A DNA stretch of 64,000 bases from CALOFP01 sp942492635 (GTDB lineage Bacteria > UBP6 > UBA1177 > CALOFP01): the NCBI GenBank assembly GCA_942492635.1, contig CALOFP010000001.1:806001-870000 (forward strand), written 5' to 3'. Below, piece after piece: positions 56,601-64,000 of the stretch. The notes beneath the pieces were generated by a model. It did not search any database, was not told where the DNA came from, and saw only the letters and a list, made by a program, of their open reading frames with translations. Numbering within the stretch: position 1 is the stretch's first letter; each line of letters begins with the position of its first letter. The position numbers were made by a program, and so were the translations under genes.

Positions 56601-57214
56601 AATTTAATCAGGTGTTGTGGACCAAATTTAAATATTGATGCGCCTGCAACGTTGAGCGGGTAAAAACCTGCTCGTCCGTAATATATACCTCCAAGGGCGA
56701 TAAGAGAATTTGAAGGAATTTTTGTTTTGATATACTTTAGAAGTTGATAAACTTCCTGGTTTCTTAAGTCATGGTCTTTCTGGCTGTCCCCACCTTTAAA
56801 ATGAGCAGTTATAACCCAAAGATCCTTTTCTCCGGGAATATTAATCCGGGCCCATTCAAAATTTCTGAAGGAGAGAAAAGAATCATTCCATGCACCTTTC
56901 TCCTTTATCGGAAATCTACTTACAATTATATTCGGATTTATTCCTCCACCCAATCGGTAATAACGATAGGAACCTGTTATACGGTCCAATATTTCTCTGG
57001 TTTCAGAGCTGTCAATTTTGTTGAAATTCTGCAGAATCCCTATGTCTGCTCCTGATTCTTTAATTAAATCGGAAAAACTTTTTTCTGTTAACTTTTCAGT
57101 ATCTCTTCCGTAAGCAGCTGACACGATCCTCACATTATCGGTACCTGAACCGTAAAGCATCGGGAAAAGAACAAAAAATGTTAGAATTGAACACAAAAAA
57201 TTACGCAGGCTCAC
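53651..57214 (-). CDS. Giant RHS toxin, N-terminal part: EEP-like domain plus EGF-like and four-Cys repeats
   Basis: 1,187 residues from GTG 57214 (GGGAGGGG upstream). Signal peptide FLCSILTFFVLFPMLYGS. Residues about 25-270 resemble an endonuclease/exonuclease/phosphatase fold (IGILQNFN, NIIVSRFPI, WVITAHFKGG), but the usual GDFN is GGIYYGR, so catalysis is doubtful. Residues about 275-1050 are EGF-like units, a thrombospondin-like patch (GEKTRSCNKGKWEQW) and four copies of the four-Cys/Trp module also present at 24.2 kb. An FN3-like domain follows to the end. The stop arises two bases into the IS200 element; the original gene continued at 53014. As it stands it could be secreted without its toxin. 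Confidence 0.85.
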   Translation of the reverse strand: MSLRNFLCSILTFFVLFPMLYGSGTDNVRIVSAAYGRDTEKLTEKSFSDLIKESGADIGILQNFNKIDSSETREILDRITGSYRYYRLGGGINPNIIVSRFPIKEKGAWNDSFLSFRNFEWARINIPGEKDLWVITAHFKGGDSQKDHDLRNQEVYQLLKYIKTKIPSNSLIALGGIYYGRAGFYPLNVAGASIFKFGPQHLIKFGTQDQTTSGYTNPGQFLLFSKSLENFAIGETVEKYSYSTGLTLQNTPLMIRDFKPQHMSCSSYQCRSNNNAYECKSENGISFCGCSDGYIEINGNCVVDRCKNAAQIENGQCINDGSSSSVSYDCDPGFVLRYDSGNRPNCVSKCPAGKVWSREECVADPCINVSCSGHGQCISENGQATCKCNDGYFLDANNLECVNPCENNSECGDFPCEVRVTTMNENSTADSWEQPDDICGGECEGFSCSWNGKCVPEKSIFGQLPVCKCNKGYVNSGYMQCVDVCNTINCSVNGFCIKSEEGEPNCSCDDNYEGTLETCHKRCEPGECYYQGSCIKGKCEDVVCRNNSCSSNSRCKVNLLRQPVCECNDGFHKDPNTSKCVSNTKKVSCPNNPPANATLDSKDVEVYWDGTKWSSPRNCSWRCKSGYHTEDYKKCISNTRQEDCKEPDLPEHATLIKSKVTTTWNGIKWSTPEECKWECEDGFHKENGSCVDNSITKTEVCKNEAPEHATSILVDVEVTWNESTGAWNEAATCDWECYEGFEKIEGACVGSETKSVYCNDDLNNFPLNALPIVKKVTVKWNGTEWEKPGLCDWTCKNGFVREADKCVEGVCNTGSIEQIACGHNLNGEKTRSCNKGKWEQWSNCIDRDECRNGNFEIETRYCQPGYMKKRKCVDGKWGSYGNCTKKSCSNISCGNSGKCLVDETTGDPFCSCEKGAVADGFVCIENSCKQKDCPTHSFCKLDIYGNAACECREGFVLDSKGNCVPTSCYPNDPCPSYYPGTVCFYSTELQQISCHCKPGEEIVNPTDGCVKINENHGMTDKGSCIRGYNIDLSLRMCVPNKAPHKAEAIFPRDGAAFVSGTTDKISLVWTGGDPDENNIVYSVYFGDAPDNMKLVEVCTEELLEHPGQAGSYIKLCAKEGANKKFEIEGLLPNKKYFWKIVSEDNPHRVATTSELFEFKIIPDTSAPTWPADATIHADPKSFGAMIE

Positions 57215-57912
57215 AAACCCCTCCCTAAAATAAAAATAATTTTTTTACCCCCTAATAAAACTCTCCCAAAAGAGTCGATAGCTTTTACTAAAATACTTTT
57301 CTTTATTTTTTATCAATTTTATTTTAACAGTTATGTTTTTTTATTTTCCCTCTTTGCTTTCATACGACACAATTATTGCTGCATATTTTTCTCACTATTT
57401 ATTGAATCACTTCATCTTTCATGCAGTACAATCTTAACTTCGATCTTTACGATCATTAAAGCTGTATTCTTATATATCTGCTTTGTTACAGCAATACCTA
57501 ATCGAGTACACTAGGGTTTTTGCAAAACACTTCTACAGTATACTTAACAACATTCTTATCAAATCCTATCGTATCTATTTTTGCTAAATGAATAAGGATA
57601 TATTGTGCGAAGCCACAATATCATCCGATATTGAACTAGCCCGGAGCGGGTTGACACTACATTAATAGGAAATATATTCTGGATAGAGGTGTCGAAGCCC
57701 GACAGTTTCACGTCAGCTTTTAGAAAAATGAAGTATCATACTTCGCAAAAGTGATACGATTTTCTACTTAATTGCATCATCTTTTCCCGACTAAACTATC
57801 AAGTCTCTTGTTTTATGATCTTTTTATCCATTTTTTCTCCATAAGACACAGTTATACATTCTTCTTTTATTAAAATGATTTCCAATTTTTCAAAACGTCA
57901 TATTCGATCTGC
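57215..57912. other. Structured intergenic region upstream of the RHS gene
   Basis: About 700 bases without a gene. From 57600 to 57770 there are several hairpins: ATATTGTG with its complement around CGAAGC, CAATATC/GATATTG, and GAAGTATCATACTTC. These may be an end (oriIS or terIS side) of the neighbouring IS91-type element or leftover repeats. The RHS promoter must lie here but I cannot pick it. Confidence 0.5.
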
Positions 57913-58992
57913 TCAAGGCCCGGCACGGATGCTGATAAAAACGCCTGATTCCTGTGGGATGATTGCCTTGAGAACCATTTCCTTTTTGCATGATTTGCAT
58001 TTGCAGGTCGGCCGTTTTACTTTTTCTTCCGATCCGGTTATTACGACATTGAGCATGAGTTGAAGTAAGTTCAATTTTTTCTTGGAGTTGCCGTGAAGAA
58101 AACCATAATCTCTGCACCTTCTGAATCCCTTGGGTAGCACATGTTTCAACACAAGGTAGAGAAAGGTTTCGCCGGAAAGAGTACGCGTTTCCTCTTTTTT
58201 CGATCCCGAATCGGTATAGCGGAATGTTACTTCTCCATTCTCATCCTTAAGAATCCTTTTTTCGGATATGACGCCTCTGTAAAGGTAGCGCGAAAGATAC
58301 TCTAGGCCAGGCTGTCCTGTTCCTGTATTCTTTACATCGATAACCCAATCTTTTTTATAAAGATCGACGGGGATTTCCATCTCTTTTTCTTTCATTAATG
58401 CAATCAGTTTGCCTCTGAAAAGCAAAGAAAGAACCTTTGCAGGCATGAGATACTTTCCCTTTTTCTCTTTCCATGCTCTGCCGTTTTCGCAGATGGCTCC
58501 TGACGGCACGATGTAGTGGATGTGCGGATGGTAATTGAGTCGCCTGCTGTTGCTGTGGAAAACACCGGTAAAACCGATCTCTCCGCCCAGATGTTTCTTG
58601 TTCGCTGCCAGCTGCTTCATCGCCTCGGCGGAAGCCTTGAACATCATGTCGTAGAATTGGCGGCCGTGCCTCATCGCTATTACATGCAGTTCCGCCGGAA
58701 TTGTAAACGTGACCATGAAGTATTTCACAGGCAACAGTTTCGCCTTCTGTTTCTCCAACCATTCCGTGGTCAGATGGTTCTGGCAACGGGGACAGCTTCT
58801 GTGACCACACGACTGGTAAACCTGCCGTTCGGCTCCGCATTCCGGACAGCTGTAAAGCAGCTCGCCGGAGGCCGCGGTGCGGCACTCCTGTATTCTGCGC
58901 ATCGCCGTAAAACACTCCGGACGCAGTATTTCGCCAAACGTTTCCAATGTCTTCGCGCCGTGATTTTCAAATACGTTGGCGAGTGCAATCAT
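57913..58992 (-). CDS. IS91-family HUH transposase
   Basis: 359 residues. N-terminal zinc-binding region (CPECGAERQVYQSCGHRSCPRCQ), HUH motif in NYHPHIHYIVP, and catalytic tyrosine region YLSRYLYRGVI. Expected to move DNA by a rolling-circle route. The start overlaps the recombinase stop by 4 bases (ATGA). Confidence 0.93.
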   Translation of the reverse strand: MIALANVFENHGAKTLETFGEILRPECFTAMRRIQECRTAASGELLYSCPECGAERQVYQSCGHRSCPRCQNHLTTEWLEKQKAKLLPVKYFMVTFTIPAELHVIAMRHGRQFYDMMFKASAEAMKQLAANKKHLGGEIGFTGVFHSNSRRLNYHPHIHYIVPSGAICENGRAWKEKKGKYLMPAKVLSLLFRGKLIALMKEKEMEIPVDLYKKDWVIDVKNTGTGQPGLEYLSRYLYRGVISEKRILKDENGEVTFRYTDSGSKKEETRTLSGETFLYLVLKHVLPKGFRRCRDYGFLHGNSKKKLNLLQLMLNVVITGSEEKVKRPTCKCKSCKKEMVLKAIIPQESGVFISIRAGP

Positions 58993-59891
58993 TTTGTAAT
59001 TTCCGAATAAACAGCTGAAATTATCTGTTCGATAACGTTATCCGCGTTTTGACCGGCTTCTTTTGTGATCTGCAGGTAGTTGAGTGTGGTTATTACACTT
59101 GAATGTCCCATGTTCGCCTTTATCTGAGGGATGGTAAGACCTGCCTCAAGAAGGTGAGTCGCATAGCAGTGCCTGAGGGAATGAGTGGTGATCTTTTTTT
59201 TAATTCCGACTTCCTCGACAGCCGTCCTGATTGCCGATTGAACAGAATATGGTGTCATATGGCGATCGGTATTTCTTATCCGTTTCGGGTCACCCATCAG
59301 AAGAGGAAATAGAAGGTTCCGGTTTCTATGGGTTTTCCAATAGTCACGAAGGATTTCGAGAGTCGGTTCAGGCAGCGGAACATAGCGATCCTTGTTTCTC
59401 TTGCTGCAGCGGATGTGAACGAACATACGGTCGCTGTCGATATCTCCACATCTTAGATTCAGCGCTTCTGAAATTCGAAGCCCCATGCTGTATATTGTAA
59501 AAAACAGGGCTCTGTAGCATGGTTTTCGGAACGATTTTAAAAGTTCCGTTGTCTCACGAAGACTGAGAACATCAGGGAGAGTTCTGAAATTCTGAGGCTT
59601 TACGATTTTGTCCCAATCAAGCGGTTTTTCAATGACGAATTTCCAGAAAAACTTAACGGCACATAGTTCTGTGTTGACCTTTCCCCATGAAAAATTATCG
59701 ATCATTTGACCAAAGTAACGCTTCATGTCGTTTCTTTTAAGGTCGATAATCGAATAGTCGAAAAATTCCGCGAACCTGCGTACCGCTCTGCTGTAGGCGG
59801 CAATAGTAGTTTCTACCTTACCCTGTAACTTGAGATTTTCCTGGTAAAGTGAATAAAGATGCTCGAATTCTTGTGCGTTTGATTTCTGCAT
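58989..59891 (-). CDS. Tyrosine recombinase associated with IS91-type element
   Basis: 300 residues. SAM-like N-domain at about 10-90. Catalytic residues: Arg in GLRISEALNL, His-x2-Arg in THSLRHCYATHLLEAG, His in MGHSSV and Tyr in TTLNYLQI. Close in layout to XerD-like integrases carried by some IS91 relatives. RBS GGAG. Confidence 0.93.
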   Translation of the reverse strand: MQKSNAQEFEHLYSLYQENLKLQGKVETTIAAYSRAVRRFAEFFDYSIIDLKRNDMKRYFGQMIDNFSWGKVNTELCAVKFFWKFVIEKPLDWDKIVKPQNFRTLPDVLSLRETTELLKSFRKPCYRALFFTIYSMGLRISEALNLRCGDIDSDRMFVHIRCSKRNKDRYVPLPEPTLEILRDYWKTHRNRNLLFPLLMGDPKRIRNTDRHMTPYSVQSAIRTAVEEVGIKKKITTHSLRHCYATHLLEAGLTIPQIKANMGHSSVITTLNYLQITKEAGQNADNVIEQIISAVYSEITK

Positions 59892-59960
59892 GATATAACT
59901 CCATTCCTTGTAATGGTGGTGTTCCCCGTGAACACCACTCTTTTTCCATAAAGTTATATC
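59892..59960. repeat. Nested hairpin at the IS91 upstream end
   Basis: Outer pair GATATAACT (59892-59900) and AGTTATATC (59952-59960); inner stem GTGGTGTTC/GAACACCAC (59916-59938) with a 5-base loop. Probably recognised by the transposase. Confidence 0.6.
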
Positions 59961-60411
59961 TATTCTTGAATTTGTTTCAGAAAACTGCCGCGGAGCGGCT
60001 TAGTTCAATGATTTTAACAAATCAAAAAATCCCGATTCCGCTTCAGATACAACCTCAAAATAATTATCATGAGTGATTTAGCCGCTCGATTGATCAAATT
60101 ATTTGAATTTTGATGGAATTGGCCGCTGAAACAACCTGGAAAAAAATAATCTGTTCATGGCAGCCGTTATTTTGCTCTAGATATTTATAATTTTGTGAAT
60201 TCTCTGGCTGGGATGGGATCGATATTTGTTTTCGCGGGATTTTAGCGGCTGGAATGGCCGGGATATTTTTTGTGTGATGAATTCAGGGGCTGGTTCGGGG
60301 TGGGGAAGTTTTTGGCAGATCTTTGAAGTCTTGCCGGTTTCAGGGTTCGTGAGGATCTGTATCGGGAAATAACCCCTCCCGACCTCCCCTTATTATAAGG
60401 GGAGGAGTTGA

Positions 60412-60431
60412 AGACGTTGCATGCAACGTCT
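60412..60431. repeat. Perfect 20-bp palindrome, dispersed family copy 2
   Basis: Half-site AGACGTTGCA followed by its complement, then CTAC. Same family as 38903-38924. Confidence 0.6.
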
Positions 60432-60488
60432 CTACGGTGGAGCCTACCCGACAAATTGAAAAATAAACAGTGATTATATGGAAATACA

Positions 60489-60511
60489 GGGGCGACCCGG
60501 TGGGTCGTCCC
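60489..60511. repeat. GC-rich hairpin
   Basis: GGGGCGACCC...GGGTCGTCCC with a three-base loop, followed by CTACGG. Same style as 38963-38984. Confidence 0.55.
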
Positions 60512-60541
60512 TACGGATTTTTTGAGATTTATGGGATTATT

Positions 60542-61858
60542 TTATTTCTGGATTTCGGCGATGAAGTCGATGCCGTCGCGATCTACGATTTTTACGGGGA
60601 GGATCTGGCCCGGTTTTTCGTTTTCGACGTTTGTGAGGATGGTTGTTCCGTCGATTTCGGGTGCCTGGTGGTATCCCCTGCCTGTGCAGAGCATGGATTC
60701 GTGGTCGATATCTTCAAAGAGGACGTCCATTTCCTTGCCTACGAATCTCTGGAGTATTCTTTCCATGGACTCGGATGCGGCCTGGGTGGCTTCCTGGTTG
60801 CGTGCTTCGACGGTTTTGGCGGGCAGTCTCCTGAATTTTCCGGATGCGGATTTCTCCTCTTTGGAGTAGGAGAAAACTCCGAGGTAATCGAAGTGATCGC
60901 CGTTTATGAAATCGATGAGCTCATTGAAATCCTCCTTCTTCTCTTTTGGGAATCCGGTTATGAGGCTTGTCCTTCTAACAACGTTTTCACCGAATATGTC
61001 GTCGATGTCCCTCAGCAGGTTCTCGATATCCTTTCGCCCGTAATTTCTGTTCATTTCCCTGAGTACCCTGTCGGAAACGTGCTGAATGGGTATTTCAAGG
61101 TACGGAAGAACTTTCTTTGATTCGGCAATTGCCTGAAGAAGGGATCTGTCGATTCTGGAGGGATAGAGGTACATGATCCTCAGCCAGAAGCGGCCTTTTA
61201 TTCTGTCGAGTCTCTTGAGGAGACGTTCGAGTGTGAAATCGAATGTTTTTCCGTAGCGTGTGGTATCCTGGGCTATGAGATCGAACTCCCGTACGCCGTA
61301 ATCAATAAAGGATTTGATCTCCTTTTCAATGTCGACGGGCTGACGTTCCCTGTATCTTCCCCGGATATGTGGAATGGAACAGTAGGTGCAGAAGTTGTTG
61401 CAGCCGTCGGCTATTTTTATGTAGGCGGTGTAGGGTGTCAGGGTGAGAGTTCTCGGCATCTTGTTGTCGTAGATGAAGGAGGGCTCCTCCTTGACTGTAT
61501 GATCTCCGCTTTCCCAGCTGCGTTCTACAACTTCCGCCATATCCGCGGTGGCGTCAACTCCGAAGATGAAATCGGCCTCGGTCAGCTGATCCTTTATCTC
61601 CGGATAGAGCTGGGGAAGGCAGCCTGTCATGACTATTTTCGCATCCTCCCTCTTTTCGGAGTAGAGGGTGAAGAATCGGTCCATTGTCTCCACACGGGCA
61701 TCTTCAATAAATCCGCAGCTGTTGAGAACTATGAGATCGGCCTCGGATAGATCGTTGACAACACTCCAACCTCTCTGTAAGAAACCTGCCAGAAAAACCT
61801 CGGTATCCACCCTGTTTTTCGGGCAGCCGAGGCTTTCGATATAAAGCCTTTTTTTCAT
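60542..61858 (-). CDS. rimO: Ribosomal protein S12 methylthiotransferase RimO
   Basis: 438 residues from ATG 61858 (GGGGTG upstream). UPF0004 domain with Cys in ESLGCPKNRVD, LNSCGF and TGCLPQ. The radical-SAM cluster is CNNFCTYCSIP, and there is a C-terminal TRAM domain. The opening SLGCPKN and the IPHIRGRYRER motif separate RimO from MiaB. Adds a methylthio group to Asp89 of S12. Confidence 0.95.
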   Translation of the reverse strand: MKKRLYIESLGCPKNRVDTEVFLAGFLQRGWSVVNDLSEADLIVLNSCGFIEDARVETMDRFFTLYSEKREDAKIVMTGCLPQLYPEIKDQLTEADFIFGVDATADMAEVVERSWESGDHTVKEEPSFIYDNKMPRTLTLTPYTAYIKIADGCNNFCTYCSIPHIRGRYRERQPVDIEKEIKSFIDYGVREFDLIAQDTTRYGKTFDFTLERLLKRLDRIKGRFWLRIMYLYPSRIDRSLLQAIAESKKVLPYLEIPIQHVSDRVLREMNRNYGRKDIENLLRDIDDIFGENVVRRTSLITGFPKEKKEDFNELIDFINGDHFDYLGVFSYSKEEKSASGKFRRLPAKTVEARNQEATQAASESMERILQRFVGKEMDVLFEDIDHESMLCTGRGYHQAPEIDGTTILTNVENEKPGQILPVKIVDRDGIDFIAEIQK

Positions 61859-61871
61859 TAACACCCCTTTT

Positions 61872-62567
61872 TCAGAACTTTTTCACATAGATAGAACCGG
61901 GAACATAGCTTCCGTCACTCTCCTTTTTCCGGATGGAAAAGAAGATCACTGAGCCTTTGTCCAGTAAGAGAACATCACTCTTTTCCAGGTTTTCCTTTGC
62001 GGAGGGATCTATGACATCCCCCTTTTTGATGAAATAAACCTTGAGTCGCCTTCGCCCACGGAGCCTTCGGTAGGTACCCGTCGAACGGTTCTTATTTATT
62101 AAAATTTCAACAGTCGCATATCCGGCTATTCCGTCCATTTCAAGAATATTGACTGTCGCTTCAATGAGCCCTTTCCCGTCAGACCTTGCCGTTTTCCTGG
62201 TGGATTCCAAAAGGATTTCGTCCTTCTTTGCATCGTAAAGTGCTGCGAAGGGATCCCTGCGGGAACTTATCCCAGTATCGAATCCCGCCAGAATCGGAAA
62301 AAGAGTCTGCTTTGTTACGGCTGAAAAAAAGACGTTCCTTCCTATGACTTCTATTCCCATTCCGGGGAAACGCTTTATCAAAGCCTCCTTGAGAAGGGCT
62401 AGATCAACCTTATCGTTAACGTTGAGCAGTACTCCGCCGTCCTTTTCAATCCATCCTTCCGCCAGAACGGGAAGATATTCTCCGTCGGCCCCCTTTATGA
62501 GGAGGGGATCCGCCTTAAGAAGGAAACAAAAACTGCAAAGTGCGAAAAAAAATAAATACTTTTTCAT
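61872..62567 (-). CDS. Secreted protein of unknown function
   Basis: 231 residues. Signal peptide FFFALCSFCFLLKA. The mature protein has two repeat-like alpha/beta stretches (VDLALLKEALIKRFPGMGIEVIG) and a C-terminal part (KVYFIKKGDVIDPSAKENLEKSDVLLLDKGSVI) with some SAF/FlgA-like flavour, but not enough to name it. Lies 13 bases before rimO and directly after the HD-domain gene, so the three are probably one operon. Confidence 0.65.
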   Translation of the reverse strand: MKKYLFFFALCSFCFLLKADPLLIKGADGEYLPVLAEGWIEKDGGVLLNVNDKVDLALLKEALIKRFPGMGIEVIGRNVFFSAVTKQTLFPILAGFDTGISSRRDPFAALYDAKKDEILLESTRKTARSDGKGLIEATVNILEMDGIAGYATVEILINKNRSTGTYRRLRGRRRLKVYFIKKGDVIDPSAKENLEKSDVLLLDKGSVIFFSIRKKESDGSYVPGSIYVKKF

Positions 62568-63119
62568 TTAAAATCCTAAAAGCTCTCTTCGTTCGAGCAT
62601 TCCATCCCGTACCATATCCAGAAAGTCGGGATAGTCAACACCAAAGTTCTCTTCAACCGCCCTGATCTGGCCGCGATCTGCCCCTTTTGCAAACCGTTTT
62701 TCCTTGAATCGGCGGATCATGAAAGGTTTGTCGATAAGATCGAGTCGCTTTTCAGGGTGCATGAGGGCGCACGCCACGATGAAACCGGAAGCGGGGTCAA
62801 CGCTGTAGAGAGCCTTCCCCATGGGAGTGGACGGCTCCACATTTCCGGAGTGCATGACTATTGCTCCCAGAACATTTCTGTCGGAAAATCCGATCGATTC
62901 CAAGATCTTGATCGTCTCAAACCCGTGCCTTTCAAAGTTTTCCTTTGTTATTTCGTAATCGAGATCGTGCAGCAGTCCCGCAAGCCCCCATCTTTTTTCA
63001 TCCTCTCCCAGGAAACGCGCGAAACGCTCCATTCCAGCCTCGACGGCGTAGGAATGTTTCAAAAGATTGTCGTCCTTGAGATAGCGGGTAAGTATTTCAA
63101 GTGCCTCGTCCCTCAACAT
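62568..63119 (-). CDS. HD-domain phosphohydrolase
   Basis: 183 residues from ATG 63119, with GGAGG 5 bases upstream (ATG 63131 less likely). HD-superfamily metal residues: His in LLKHSYAVEAG, HD in LLHDLDYE, His in FERHGFE and VMHSGN, Asp in YSVDPASGF. This is the short HDIG group found in many anaerobes; substrate unknown. Confidence 0.88.
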   Translation of the reverse strand: MLRDEALEILTRYLKDDNLLKHSYAVEAGMERFARFLGEDEKRWGLAGLLHDLDYEITKENFERHGFETIKILESIGFSDRNVLGAIVMHSGNVEPSTPMGKALYSVDPASGFIVACALMHPEKRLDLIDKPFMIRRFKEKRFAKGADRGQIRAVEENFGVDYPDFLDMVRDGMLERRELLGF

Positions 63120-63378
63120 TGCGGCCTCCATTCAAAATTGTGATCACAATTTTCCATAAAAAGGTATACAAAATCAAGTTTTAGGGATTTTAACATGCCG
63201 ACAATAAAGTCAGAAAGCCGGCATCAACCGGCACCGCAACAGTTCTCAACTCGTCCACTTTTCGACGTTTCAACTTTTCCCCGCCCCCCATATAGTTGAC
63301 AATCATGCTGCCGTGTGGATACTTGGACTGCGTAAACTGATTCGATTTGACAACCGATTTTTGGATTAAGAAATAATC

Positions 63379-64000
63379 ATGAAACCTCAAAGTAAAGAAG
63401 AAAAACTTTTAACGCTTTCGATCGTGGCCGGTTCCTTTTTTGCCGTGACCGGCATCTTATGGGGCCTGAACATCAATTCCGGCATGATGATTTTCGACGG
63501 TATGTACTCTCTCATATCGGCGTTTCTCAGCTACTGCGCAATTTCAGTTGCCCGCCAGGTTGCCGCCGATTACGATTCACGATTCCCCTTCGGGAGATCC
63601 CGCCTCGAACCGCTCATGGTCATCTTCAAATCACTGCTTCTGCTGGCTTTTTTCAGCTACGCGGCTGCAGATGCGGTTCTTTCCATCATAAACGGAGGTC
63701 GATCTTCGGATATCGGATCCGCCATCGTCTACTCCATTCTTTCGACACTTGGATGTCTTGCAGTTTACGTCTACCTGAAAATAAAGACCAAAAAGAAAAC
63801 CACCGATCTTTTGAAGGCTGAATCAAACCAGTGGATGGGCGACACTCTGGTGAGTCTCGGACTTCTGGTGGGGTTCTGCCTGGCTCTCTTTTTTAAAAAA
63901 TTCGGCTTTAACGAACTTGTTCCCTACATCGATCCGGCAATGGTCATCGTGGCCGTCGTGATCTTCATTCCCCACCCTCTTCGATCCCTTCTTGCAAGCG
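63379..64000 (+). CDS. CDF-family cation efflux transporter, 3' part cut off
   Basis: Opens at ATG 63379 and runs off the window end (207 codons). Several hydrophobic helices: LSIVAGSFFAVTGILWGL, MIFDGMYSLISAFLSYCA, PLMVIFKSLLLLAFFSY, IVYSILSTLGCLAVYVYL. Metal-site helices of the CDF family are recognisable as FDGMYSLIS and WMGDTLVSLG. The metal is unknown; iron, zinc or cadmium are usual. Divergent from the HD-domain operon, with about 260 bases between. Confidence 0.85.
   Translation, partial: MKPQSKEEKLLTLSIVAGSFFAVTGILWGLNINSGMMIFDGMYSLISAFLSYCAISVARQVAADYDSRFPFGRSRLEPLMVIFKSLLLLAFFSYAAADAVLSIINGGRSSDIGSAIVYSILSTLGCLAVYVYLKIKTKKKTTDLLKAESNQWMGDTLVSLGLLVGFCLALFFKKFGFNELVPYIDPAMVIVAVVIFIPHPLRSLLAS

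Larger units (their letters stand above)
57913..59960 (-). mobile_element. IS91-family element with tyrosine recombinase
   Basis: Two coupled genes, a Y2-type HUH transposase and a tyrosine recombinase, as in the ISPps1-like branch of IS91. A nested hairpin at 59892-59960 marks the upstream end region. The other end, left of 57913, is not clear. Both genes are intact. Confidence 0.75.
59961..60541. other. Intergenic stretch with short palindromic repeats
   Basis: About 580 bases with no credible gene. Contains CTCCCCTTA...TAAGGGGAG, the palindrome at 60412-60431 and the hairpin at 60489-60511. Otherwise nothing recognisable. Confidence 0.55.

Overview
The window looks like a chromosome segment from a Gram-negative, predatory- or social-style bacterium of the former Deltaproteobacteria, most likely Myxococcota-like. 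The reasons are a gliding-type (Glt/Agl-like) envelope machine with a GltG-like TonB/AgmX-type protein, very large TPR proteins, Cys-rich lipoproteins with acidic linkers, and a giant RHS/YD-repeat protein. No rRNA or other taxonomic marker is present, so this placement is an inference.

Layout. (1) About 0-14.1 kb, minus strand: one long gene run encoding a conserved coiled-coil protein, two TPR proteins, a TPR lipoprotein, a small secreted protein, ExbB/TolQ, two ExbD/TolR (one lacking the proton-carrying Asp), an FHA-like/TM/TonB-tail protein, a coiled-coil protein, an outer-membrane beta-barrel and a Wza-like polysaccharide export lipoprotein cut by the window edge. It reads as a proton-driven trans-envelope machine placed next to a polysaccharide exporter. 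A strong intrinsic terminator lies in the middle. (2) 14.1-21.1 kb, minus strand: housekeeping and signalling genes (murI, a PAS sensor with a DHp helix but no ATPase domain, a REC-GAF-HD-GYP protein, DUF465, tsaB, rseP). (3) 21.3-33.6 kb: a membrane-anchored beta-propeller/AraC regulator, two Cys-rich lipoproteins, two LPP20-like proteins, a BI-1 family membrane protein, YwbE and ElaA. (4) 34.1-38.8 kb, plus strand: an ECF sigma/anti-sigma locus with two near-identical ECF promoters, a beta-barrel gene that appears to start at ATA, and a lipoprotein. (5) 38.8-46 kb: a scrap zone with palindromic repeats, a probable group II intron remnant, a gene fragment, a complete IS21-family element with a 6-bp target duplication, two paralogous small secreted proteins, a secreted S1 protease, an AT-rich gene-poor stretch and transposase/RHS debris. 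(6) 45.8-57.2 kb, minus strand: a giant secreted RHS toxin gene with a C-terminal Tlde1-like L,D-transpeptidase toxin and a downstream membrane protein as probable immunity. An IS200/IS605-type tnpA element of 638 bp interrupts it; removing the element restores one open frame of 3,359 codons. (7) 57.9-60 kb: an IS91-family transposase with its tyrosine recombinase partner. (8) 60.5-64 kb: rimO, a secreted protein of unknown role, an HD-domain protein and a partial CDF cation transporter.

How the parts connect. Regions 1, 3, 4 and 6 are dominated by exported proteins: envelope machinery, lipoproteins, beta-barrels, secreted Cys-rich modules and an antibacterial toxin. A four-Cys module of about 50 residues occurs four times in a lipoprotein at 24.2 kb and four times in the N-terminal half of the RHS protein, linking two distant loci. 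Mobile DNA is concentrated between 38.8 and 60 kb, around the toxin.
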